Positions 1 to 5,095 of a stretch of 5,095 bases of DNA are shown piece by piece. The notes under the pieces are model-generated. The model did no database searches. It saw only the letters and a list, made by a program, of their open reading frames with translations, and was not told the DNA's origin. The position numbers were made by a program, and so were the translations under genes. This DNA is from JBDSLU01 sp039916225. Its GTDB lineage: Bacteria; Acidobacteriota; Vicinamibacteria; Vicinamibacterales; Vicinamibacteraceae. The first letter of the stretch is position 1, and the number at the start of each line of letters is the position of its first letter. The stretch spans positions 1-5,095 of the forward strand of contig JBDSLU010000336.1 in assembly GCA_039916225.1 (NCBI GenBank). Direction: 5' to 3'.

Positions 1-1294
1 GTCGTTCGGCGAGGCCGCCTGGGTCGACGTGTTCCAGGACGAGGCCCTGCGCTCGCTGATCCGTGCCGCGCTGGCCGGCAACGACGACATCCGCATCGCC
101 GCGGCTCGCGTCCTGCAGGCGCAGGCCGTGCTCGGCGTCACCCGCGCCGACGCCTTCCCCACGGTCGACGCCACGGCCCAGGCCGGCGGCGGACGCCTTG
201 CCGCCACCGACACCGCCGACGCCCGCACCGCCGGCGCCATCCGCGTCGGCGCGGCGCTGGCCTGGGAGATCGACTTCTGGGGCAAGTACCGTCGCGCCAC
301 CGAGTCGGCGCGGGCGCAGCTGCTGGCGGCGCAGTGGGGGCGGCGGGCGGTGACCGCGACCATCGTCAGCGAAGTGGCGCGCGGCTATGACGGGCTGCGG
401 GCCCTCGATCTGCAGCTCGAGATCGCTCGCCGCGCGCTGACGTCGCGGCAGGAGTCGCTCGGGCTGACGCAGCTCCGCGAGCAGGGCGGCGTCACCTCGC
501 TCGTCGACGTGCGCGAGGCCGAACAGCTCGTCTACGGTGCCGGCGCCACCATCGCCGACCTCGAGGGGCGCATCGCGCAGCAGGAGAACTTCCTCGCGAT
601 CCTGGCCGGCGGCTATCCGGGCGCGGTGGCGCGCGGCGTCGCGCTCGTCGACCAGGAGCACCCGGTCGACGTTCCGGCCGGCCTGCCGTCGGCACTGCTC
701 GCCCGGCGTCCCGACGTACAGCAGGCGGAGCACGCGCTCATCGCCGCCAACGCCCAGATCGGCGTCGCCCGCGCCAACTACTTCCCCACCATCGCCCTGA
801 CCGGCAGCGGCGGCCTGCAGAGCACGGCGCTGCGCGCGCTGTTCGCGAGCGGCGCCGGGGTGTGGACGGCGGCGGTCGGCGCCGTGCAGCCGATCATCAC
901 CGCCGGTCGGACGCGATCGCAGGTCGCCCTGGCCCAGGCCCGCACCGAGGAAGCGACGGCGATCTACGCCCAGACGGTGAAGCAGGCGTTCCGCGAAGTG
1001 TCCGACGCGCTCGTCGGCCACGGCAAGTCCCGCGAGCGACGCGATCAGCAGGAGCGGCTGACGACGGCGGCGCAGGACGCGCGGCGGCTCGCCGACATCC
1101 GCTATCGCGGCGGCGCCACCAGCTATCTCGAAGTTCTCGACGCCGAGACGCGGCTGTTCGACGCCGAGATCCGGCTGGCCCAGGCCGAGGAGGCCGAGCT
1201 CACCACCTTCGTCGAGGTCTATCGCGCGCTCGGGGCCGGCTGGCAACAGGACGGCCGGCCCGAGGCGCCGGCTCCCGCCCGCGCGACGCCCTGA
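1..1294 (+). CDS. RND efflux outer-membrane factor, OprM/NodT family (5' end missing)
   Basis: This is the outer-membrane channel subunit of a tripartite RND drug or metabolite efflux pump. It would form a trimeric beta-barrel plus alpha-helical periplasmic tunnel docking to an adaptor and an inner-membrane pump. The frame is open from base 2 and reads SFGEAAWVDVFQDEALRSLI, matching the family's usual early mature segment. The GTG at 29 is therefore an internal Val codon, and roughly 30-60 N-terminal residues, including any lipoprotein signal, lie upstream. Family hallmarks are visible: WEIDFWGK (263-286), LLARRPDVQQAEH and the following IGVARANYFPTIALTGSGG (about 689-814), QPIITAGR (890-913), and RYRGGATSYLEVLDAE (1100-1147). 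The segments near LREQGGVTSLVDVREAE and YRGGATSYLEVLDAETR are the two structural repeats typical of TolC-like proteins. About 430 residues are present of an expected 460-500. The pump and adaptor genes are probably upstream, outside the window. The substrate cannot be told. Confidence 0.95.
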   Translation, partial: SFGEAAWVDVFQDEALRSLIRAALAGNDDIRIAAARVLQAQAVLGVTRADAFPTVDATAQAGGGRLAATDTADARTAGAIRVGAALAWEIDFWGKYRRATESARAQLLAAQWGRRAVTATIVSEVARGYDGLRALDLQLEIARRALTSRQESLGLTQLREQGGVTSLVDVREAEQLVYGAGATIADLEGRIAQQENFLAILAGGYPGAVARGVALVDQEHPVDVPAGLPSALLARRPDVQQAEHALIAANAQIGVARANYFPTIALTGSGGLQSTALRALFASGAGVWTAAVGAVQPIITAGRTRSQVALAQARTEEATAIYAQTVKQAFREVSDALVGHGKSRERRDQQERLTTAAQDARRLADIRYRGGATSYLEVLDAETRLFDAEIRLAQAEEAELTTFVEVYRALGAGWQQDGRPEAPAPARATP

Positions 1295-1309
1295 CGCGCG
1301 CTCAGGGCG
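1287..1309. terminator. Inverted repeat between convergent genes, candidate bidirectional terminator
   Basis: CGCCCTGA (1287-1294) and TCAGGGCG (1302-1309) form a perfect 8-bp stem around a 7-nt loop (CGCGCGC). The stop codon of the efflux gene lies in the left arm and the stop codon of the opposing 149-aa gene lies in the right arm. The stem is GC-rich but has no T-tract on either side, so intrinsic termination is only inferred. It may instead act as a 3' end stabiliser. Confidence 0.45.
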
Positions 1310-1751
1310 GGCCCGGGTTCCGCGTCAGCGGCTGCGCGTCGACCTTGGTCCGGATGGTGTCCCACTCGGCCCCGGTCTTGATGCCGTGGATCGACACCGG
1401 GAGCGGCCGCTGCGGCGTGGCGCCGACCGTGACGTCGATCGGCCGCGGCCCCGGCTGCACGACGACCGGCAGCGGGCGCTGCGGAGTCGACTGCACGGCG
1501 ACAGGCAGCGTGCTGTCGGTGTGGAGGCCGTTGGCGTCGCGCACCATGTTCAGGGTGACCCGCCCGTCGACTTGCACCGTGCCCCACCCGACGACGACGA
1601 CCGGCTGCGGCCGCGTGTCCTCGCTGAGCTGCACGTTCCTAGCGGCGGCCACCTGCGCCGACGCCCGTTCGCCGGACAGCATCGCTCCGATGTAGACGAG
1701 CGCGGCGGCGATGATCGTCAGGACGGCCTTGGTGTAGCGATCGATCGGCAT
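1302..1751 (-). CDS. Membrane-anchored protein of unknown function with TPQRPLPV repeats
   Basis: I do not recognise a named family. The 149-residue product starts MPIDRYTKAVLTIIAAALVY, a short basic head followed by one hydrophobic segment (about residues 8-25), which suggests a signal anchor or uncleaved signal leaving the rest outside the inner membrane. N-termini of this DRYTKAVLT type recur, as far as I recall, in hypothetical proteins of Acidobacteriota. The rest is built of short Pro/Val strand-like units: PVVVVGWGTV (50-59), LPVAV (82-86), LPVVV (94-98), IDVTV (105-109) and LPVSI (118-122 region). TPQRPLPV occurs twice, at 89-96 and 112-119. There are no cysteines or obvious catalytic residues. 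The start is supported by GGAGG four bases upstream and by the hydrophobic segment beginning just after it. It overlaps the 3' end of the upstream serine hydrolase gene by 34 bp, so the two are probably cotranscribed and perhaps translationally coupled. That it is a real gene is fairly sure; its function is unknown. Confidence 0.8.
   Translation of the reverse strand: MPIDRYTKAVLTIIAAALVYIGAMLSGERASAQVAAARNVQLSEDTRPQPVVVVGWGTVQVDGRVTLNMVRDANGLHTDSTLPVAVQSTPQRPLPVVVQPGPRPIDVTVGATPQRPLPVSIHGIKTGAEWDTIRTKVDAQPLTRNPGPP
1395..1487 (-). repeat. Two 24-bp direct repeats coding for TPQRPLPV
   Basis: Bases 1464-1487 and 1395-1418 are in-frame direct copies, 69 bp apart, that match at 20 of 24 positions. 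Both encode T-P-Q-R-P-L-P-V within the 149-aa protein. Two of the four differences fall in codon third positions on the minus strand, so the identical peptides rest partly on synonymous change, which suggests the repeat is kept at protein level. Confidence 0.7.
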
Positions 1752-3550
1752 GAAGCCTCCGGAACGGACGTGAAACGGACGCCGGTGTGGACGTCAGCGC
1801 GGCGGGGCGGACGAACGCGCTCGAAGCGAATGCCCCGCGCCGCATAGGCGTGCACCGTGAAGCCGGTCGGACGGCCGGCGCGATCGCGCTCGAACGTGAT
1901 CGAGCCGACCAGCGAGCCGGCGAACATATCGCGCCGGATCGGCTGCAGCGCGATCGGGCTCCGTCCCGGCACCTCTGCGATCAGTGCGCCGTCCGTCACG
2001 CGAAGCGTGTAGGTCGTCGACAGCTCGTCGCTGCGATAGTCGCCGACCAGCGCGGCCAGGTCCGCCGCCGCTGGCGTGTAGGACGCCACGCGCTCCAGGA
2101 CGGCCGGCGTCGGCCGCTCGCCGACGATGCGCAAGGTCCGCCCACCGGCTGCGGCCGCGAACTCCAGCACGATCGGCGTGGTCTCGATGGCGAAGCGACC
2201 GCCGCCGAGCGGCGTGACCGGCCAGCCGCCGTCGGCGCCGGCGCCCGGGCTGCCGTGGAGCACGCCGTCGCGGACGAAGATCCGCAGCAGCGATTCATCG
2301 CCCGGCGAGCGATACAGCCCTTCGTTCGCGGCGAGCGCCGCCGGGGTCACCGTGACCGGTGCGGGCGGCGTCCCAGCAGGCGCAGCAGACGCCGCAGCCG
2401 TCGCAGCCGTCGCAGCCGTCGATGGCGATGGCGATGGCGACGGGCCCAGGTAGACGTCGGCGATACCCCGCGCCAACCCCGTCACGTCGATGCCGTCGAT
2501 GTTGCAGAGCACGGCGATGCCGAGGTCGTGCTCCGGGTAGCGGACCACGTAGGCACTCGCGCCCGGATCGCTGCCGCCGTGCGACACCGTCAGCCGACCG
2601 CCCGGCCGCTCGATCCAGAGGCCGAGACCGTAGACCGTCGTCTCACCGCCGGGCAGCGCCGGCACCGTCCGCATCGCGGTGATCAGCGCGGCGTCGCCGA
2701 CGGCGGGCGCCGGGAAGTTGCCCAGCCAGCGCAGGAGGTCGGGGGCCGTCGTATAGAGGCCGGCGTTCCCGACGATCCCGTCCGGCAGCCGCGCGACGCG
2801 CAGGGCGCCGTCATCGCCACGCGTGTAGCCAGTCGCCAACGCCGGCACGATCTCGCCGAGATCGTCGTGCAGGTGCGACTGTCGCATGCCGAGGGGTCGG
2901 AAGATCCGTTCGTCGACGAACTTCCGCAGCGACTGGCCGCTGGTCCGCTGCACGATCTCGGCGAGCAGCACGTAGCCGCCGTTGTTGTAGAAGAAGCGCG
3001 TGCCCGGCGGCTCGGACAGGCCGCGCTGCCGCGTCAGCAGATCGACGAGGCGCTGATGCAGGCGGCCGTCGCGCGGCGACGCCATCTCGATCAGCAGGAA
3101 GGCCTCGCGCAGGCCGCCGGTGTGGTTCAGCAGGTGGCGGATCGTCACGCCGGGCGGTCCGGCCCACTCCGGCAGATGGCGCCGCACGTCGTCGTCGATC
3201 GACAGCCGGCCGTCCCGCGCCAGCAACAGGATGCTCATCGCCGTGAACGGCTTGGTCACCGAGGCGACGTGGAACACCGACGTCGGGCTGATCGGGACGC
3301 CGTGCTCCAGATGGGCGACGCCATAGCCCTTCTCGAACACCGTCGCGCCGGCACGGCTGACGGCCACGCTGCAGCCCGGTCCGTCGGGTCGGTTCCAGTC
3401 CGCGAACAGTCGATCGATCCGGGCGGCAATCGACCCGGCGTCTGCCTGCCCGTCTGTCTGCCCGAGCGTCGTGGCGCCGGCCGAGCCAGCGGCCAGCGAT
3501 GCGGCCAGGATCGCCGCCGTCCACGGCTGCCACCGTCGAGGTCGTGTCAT
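1718..3550 (-). CDS. Exported serine hydrolase, class C beta-lactamase/esterase fold
   Basis: This is a 610-residue protein of the serine beta-lactamase-like superfamily (PF00144: AmpC, EstB, DD-peptidase relatives). An Arg-rich head and hydrophobic stretch (residues 1-26) form a Sec-type signal. The catalytic domain spans about 41-368. It has the nucleophile motif S-V-T-K at 97-100 (Ser97, Lys100), HLLNHTGGL at 139-147, the Y-x-N motif as YNN at 188-190, and HGG at 324-326 in place of KTG. HGG is usual in the esterase/peptidase branch, so a true beta-lactamase activity is unlikely to be its main role. A low-complexity Pro/Ser/Ala/Thr linker (370-403) leads to two similar beta-rich units (about 405-480 and 498-580), resembling the lipocalin-like C-terminal domains seen in such hydrolases. 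The last 30 residues look non-conserved and run into the next gene. GGGAG lies six bases before the ATG. The substrate is unknown; a periplasmic or secreted esterase or D-aminopeptidase-like enzyme is plausible. Confidence 0.93.
   Translation of the reverse strand: MTRPRRWQPWTAAILAASLAAGSAGATTLGQTDGQADAGSIAARIDRLFADWNRPDGPGCSVAVSRAGATVFEKGYGVAHLEHGVPISPTSVFHVASVTKPFTAMSILLLARDGRLSIDDDVRRHLPEWAGPPGVTIRHLLNHTGGLREAFLLIEMASPRDGRLHQRLVDLLTRQRGLSEPPGTRFFYNNGGYVLLAEIVQRTSGQSLRKFVDERIFRPLGMRQSHLHDDLGEIVPALATGYTRGDDGALRVARLPDGIVGNAGLYTTAPDLLRWLGNFPAPAVGDAALITAMRTVPALPGGETTVYGLGLWIERPGGRLTVSHGGSDPGASAYVVRYPEHDLGIAVLCNIDGIDVTGLARGIADVYLGPSPSPSPSTAATAATAAASAAPAGTPPAPVTVTPAALAANEGLYRSPGDESLLRIFVRDGVLHGSPGAGADGGWPVTPLGGGRFAIETTPIVLEFAAAAGGRTLRIVGERPTPAVLERVASYTPAAADLAALVGDYRSDELSTTYTLRVTDGALIAEVPGRSPIALQPIRRDMFAGSLVGSITFERDRAGRPTGFTVHAYAARGIRFERVRPPRRADVHTGVRFTSVPEASCRSIATPRPS
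1756..1760 (-). promoter_or_regulatory. Ribosome-binding site of the 149-aa gene
   Basis: On the minus strand GGAGG lies four bases before the ATG at 1751 (GGAGGCTTCATG). The spacing is on the short side, but the core is perfect. It sits inside the reading frame of the upstream serine hydrolase, which would allow translational coupling, and it fixes this ATG as the start. Confidence 0.65.
2394..2438. repeat. Microsatellite-like tandem repeats in the hydrolase linker
   Basis: On the plus strand, three exact copies of the 9-mer GCAGCCGTC (2394-2420) are followed directly by three exact copies of the 6-mer GATGGC (2421-2438). Read on the minus strand they encode the SPSPSPS and TAATAATAA parts of the linker between the catalytic and C-terminal domains. 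Both unit lengths are multiples of three, so copy number can change without frameshift. Confidence 0.85.
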
Positions 3551-3556
3551 TGCGGG

Positions 3557-3561
3557 CTCCC
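3557..3561 (-). promoter_or_regulatory. Ribosome-binding site of the serine hydrolase gene
   Basis: On the minus strand GGGAG stands six bases before the ATG at 3550 (GGGAGCCCGCAATG). This is good Shine-Dalgarno spacing and supports the chosen start, which also begins the signal peptide. Confidence 0.6.
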
Positions 3562-3580
3562 AGGGGTCGGTCGAGGCCGG

Positions 3581-3590
3581 TAGTATAGTG
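3581..3590. promoter_or_regulatory. AT-rich -10-like patch in the divergent intergenic region
   Basis: The 50-bp gap between the divergent hydrolase and EEP genes contains TAGTATAGTG, an AT-rich island in otherwise GC-rich DNA. On the plus strand TATAGT (3584-3589) and on the minus strand TATACT (3587-3582) each match TATAAT at five of six positions, so the two promoters may overlap here. No convincing -35 box is visible on either strand. The assignment rests on position and base composition only. Confidence 0.4.
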
Positions 3591-3600
3591 CCGCCCCATC

Positions 3601-4566
3601 ATGCCGATGCCTCGCTGGTCGCGCCGCTCCTTCGCCGTGTCGGTCGCCTCGCTCGCCGTGGTCGCGCTCGTCCGGCGCGCCGCAGGGCAGACGCCGGCGT
3701 CAGCCGCGGCCGCACCGCCCACACCGCCGGCGAAGGCCCCAGGCGGACCGCTGGCGGTGATGACCTTCAACATCCGCTACGGCACCGCCAACGACGGCGA
3801 GAACCGATGGACGAACCGCCGCGACATGCTCTACGCGCTGCTGCGGACCGAGAACCCGGATCTGATCGGCCTGCAGGAAGCGCTGCGCTTCCAGGTCGAC
3901 GAGATTCTCGCGGCGGTGCCGGGCTACGCCGCGGTCGGCGTCGGCCGCGACGACGGCCGGGCAGCCGGCGAGATGTCGGCGATCCTGTTCCGCACCAGCC
4001 GCTTCGACGTCGCCGCCAGCGGCACGTTCTGGTTCTCGGACACGCCGGAGACGCCGGCCTCGAAGACGTGGGGCAACCGCATCACGCGGATCTGCTCGTG
4101 GGCGCGCTTCGTCGATCGCGACGGCAGCGCCTTCAGCCACTACAACCTGCACCTCGATCACGAGTCGCAGCCGTCGCGCGAGAAGAGCACCGCGCTGCTG
4201 CTGGAGCGCATCAAGGCGCGCGCCGTGCCGACGGAACCGGTCATCGTCACCGGCGACTTCAACACCGGCGAGTCGAACGCCGCCCTGCAGGTGCTGGTCG
4301 GCCCGGGCGGGCCAGCTGCCGTCCCGGCCACTGGGGCCGCGGCGCCGCCGTTCATCGACACCTTCCGCGCGCTCCATCGCGACGAGCCGGAGGTCGGCTC
4401 GTTCAGCAGCTTCGTTTTCGGCCAGACCAAGGGCGAGAAGATCGACTACGTGCTGGTGCAGCCTGGTACGTCGGTGCTGTCGGCCGGCATCATCCGCACC
4501 GGCCAGAACGGGCGCTATCCGTCCGACCACTTCCCGGTGGTCGCCCGCATCGCGTTGACGAAGTAG
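3601..4566 (+). CDS. Tat-exported endonuclease/exonuclease/phosphatase family enzyme
   Basis: This is a 321-residue member of the DNase I-like EEP superfamily (PF03372), metal-dependent phosphodiesterases or phosphatases acting on nucleic acids, phospholipids or phosphoinositides. The catalytic domain fills residues 51-320. Its motifs appear in order: MTFNIRY (54-60, Asn57), LQE (91-93, metal-ligand Glu93), NLHLDH (182-187), GDFN (218-221, Asp219 and Asn221), IDYVLV (281-286) and SDHFPV (308-313, Asp309-His310). All the key residues are therefore present. The N-terminus carries SRRSF (7-11), then a hydrophobic stretch and a basic c-region (RR at 25-26), a good twin-arginine signal, followed by an Ala/Pro-rich spacer to about residue 50. 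The protein should therefore be folded, and perhaps metal-loaded, before export. ATG at 3601 and a second in-frame ATG at 3607 are both possible starts, and no Shine-Dalgarno is visible before either. The substrate cannot be deduced. A nuclease is less certain than a generic phosphodiesterase. Confidence 0.92.
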   Translation: MPMPRWSRRSFAVSVASLAVVALVRRAAGQTPASAAAAPPTPPAKAPGGPLAVMTFNIRYGTANDGENRWTNRRDMLYALLRTENPDLIGLQEALRFQVDEILAAVPGYAAVGVGRDDGRAAGEMSAILFRTSRFDVAASGTFWFSDTPETPASKTWGNRITRICSWARFVDRDGSAFSHYNLHLDHESQPSREKSTALLLERIKARAVPTEPVIVTGDFNTGESNAALQVLVGPGGPAAVPATGAAAPPFIDTFRALHRDEPEVGSFSSFVFGQTKGEKIDYVLVQPGTSVLSAGIIRTGQNGRYPSDHFPVVARIALTK

Positions 4567-4590
4567 CGCACCGTCCGGCGGACGCTACTT
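4561..4590. terminator. Inverted repeat spanning both stop codons, candidate bidirectional terminator
   Basis: AAGTAGCG (4561-4568) and CGCTACTT (4583-4590) form a perfect 8-bp stem around a 14-nt loop. The loop and stem base also allow an alternative CGTCC/GGACG hairpin (4572-4576 with 4580-4584). Each arm contains the final Lys codon and TAG stop of one of the two convergent genes. There is no long T-tract; each transcript leaves the stem with only CTT. Its symmetry suggests it serves both genes. Confidence 0.5.
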
Positions 4591-5094
4591 GGCGCGCGTC
4601 GCGGTGAGGACGGACGTGGTCGTCCACTTGCCGTCGGCCCCGGCATAGTCCGCCGTCGCGGTGTAGCCGTCCTTCGTGGTCTTGATCACCGACCGCAGCT
4701 TGTAGCCACCGATCTCGCTGGTGAAGGTCCAGGTCGTGCCGGCGACCTGCCCCAGCGTCAACACCGCGTAGCCCAGGCTGTCGATCGAGTACGAGGCGTA
4801 CTGCTTGGCCGCCGGCACGTAACTGAGCGTCCGCATTGACCGGTAGTTGCCGGCGGCGCCGGTCGCGTCCGACTTGCAGACCACGTGCAGGTTGGCGAAC
4901 CACTCGCAGTCCTCGGTGCCCGACGCCTTGGCGGCCGGGGTCGTCGCGGTGGCCTTCACGTCGACATCGACCCGCCACCGCCCGACCAGCGCCTCGAGCT
5001 TCTTGTGTTCAGGTCCTGGTTGCGCGCCAGCCACCGCGGGCACCAGGGTGAGGGAAAAACACGCGGCGATGATGGCGGCGAAACGGCGGGTCAT
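4585..5094 (-). CDS. Secreted DUF1579-like protein
   Basis: The 169-residue product has a clear Sec signal (MTRRF head, hydrophobic 6-20, likely cleavage after AGA at 24). The mature part opens PGPEHKKLEALVGRW (26-40), the typical start of DUF1579-type proteins (PF07617), where a G-x-W near the N-terminus begins a calycin-like beta-barrel. Alternating strand patterns follow, such as TWTFTSEIGGYKLRSVIKTT (121-140) and DGYTATADYAGADGKWTTTS (142-161). Cys63 and Cys73 could form a disulfide in the periplasm; Cys12 is lost with the signal. Biochemical function is not established for the family. The ATG at 5094 is one base from the window edge, so the ribosome-binding site and promoter are not visible, though the signal peptide supports this start. 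It converges on the EEP gene with 18 bp between stop codons. Family assignment is from recall of the N-terminal motif. Confidence 0.82.
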   Translation of the reverse strand: MTRRFAAIIAACFSLTLVPAVAGAQPGPEHKKLEALVGRWRVDVDVKATATTPAAKASGTEDCEWFANLHVVCKSDATGAAGNYRSMRTLSYVPAAKQYASYSIDSLGYAVLTLGQVAGTTWTFTSEIGGYKLRSVIKTTKDGYTATADYAGADGKWTTTSVLTATRAK

Positions 5095-5095
5095 G

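Noticed and set aside
862..1695. 277-codon plus-strand frame running through the end of the efflux gene and across the opposing gene
   Set aside because: It spans two convergent real genes in the wrong frame and is Arg/Gly-rich. Its repetitive C-terminal part is only the antisense of the TPQRPLPV repeats.
2394..2438. Tandem repeats as a CRISPR array or regulatory iterons
   Set aside because: The units are 6 and 9 bp with no spacers, lie in frame inside a gene, and encode a low-complexity linker.
3475..3548. Twin arginine (RR at residues 5-6) in the hydrolase signal peptide as a Tat signal
   Set aside because: The context TRPRRWQPW lacks the S/T-R-R-x-F-L pattern, so a Sec signal is the simpler reading.
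1787..3583. 598-codon open frame on the plus strand opposite the serine hydrolase gene
   Set aside because: Its translation is almost wholly Arg/Ala/Gly/Asp/His with no domain or signal. Long antisense open frames are expected opposite GC-rich genes, and the minus-strand frame has all the hydrolase motifs.
2811..3773. 320-codon minus-strand frame crossing the hydrolase start and the divergent promoter region
   Set aside because: Its composition is shadow-like, and it would cover the intergenic region and part of the EEP gene. The hydrolase in another frame has a signal peptide and catalytic motifs.
3471..4607. 378-codon plus-strand frame overlapping the EEP gene
   Set aside because: It is a frame-shifted shadow of the EEP gene with low-complexity Arg/Ala/Gly composition, and it starts inside the divergent hydrolase gene.
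4490..4978. 162-codon minus-strand frame overlapping the DUF1579-like gene
   Set aside because: It is Arg/Gly/Asp-rich with no signal or family motif. The alternative frame gives a coherent secreted protein with the expected opening motif.

Overview
This is a very GC-rich, densely coding stretch of bacterial chromosome from a Gram-negative (diderm) organism. It holds an outer-membrane efflux channel and several proteins with export signals. The gene mix is a serine hydrolase with C-terminal beta-rich domains, a DUF1579-like secreted protein, a Tat-exported endonuclease/exonuclease/phosphatase (EEP) enzyme, and a small membrane-anchored protein beginning MPIDRYTKAVLTIIAA. Together these most resemble Acidobacteriota (Vicinamibacteria-type soil bacteria). 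That placement is an inference from recall of protein style, not from a marker gene.

Layout. Bases 1-1294 (+) are the 3' part of an OprM/NodT-type outer-membrane factor of a tripartite RND efflux pump; its start lies before the window. Facing it on the minus strand are two genes in tandem: a 610-aa beta-lactamase-fold serine hydrolase (3550 to 1718), then a 149-aa N-terminally anchored protein of unknown function (1751 to 1302). The two overlap by 34 bp, and the second has its own GGAGG ribosome-binding site. A 50-bp divergent intergenic gap (3551-3600), with the only obvious AT-rich -10-like patch, separates the hydrolase from a plus-strand EEP-family enzyme with a Tat signal peptide (3601-4566). 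A 169-aa secreted DUF1579-like protein (5094 to 4585, minus) faces that gene.

All five products act at or outside the inner membrane: one outer-membrane channel, one anchored protein, and three exported proteins. No shared pathway is evident. The pump gene presumably belongs to an operon to the left, and the others look like independent accessory envelope or secretome genes.

Two architectural features stand out. Each of the two convergent gene pairs ends in a perfect 8-bp inverted repeat whose arms contain both stop codons, a candidate compact bidirectional terminator. The hydrolase also carries a microsatellite-encoded linker and two similar C-terminal beta domains. I see no tRNA, rRNA, CRISPR array, insertion sequence or phage gene, and no clearly new multi-gene system. 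The 149-aa repeat-containing protein is the least characterised element.
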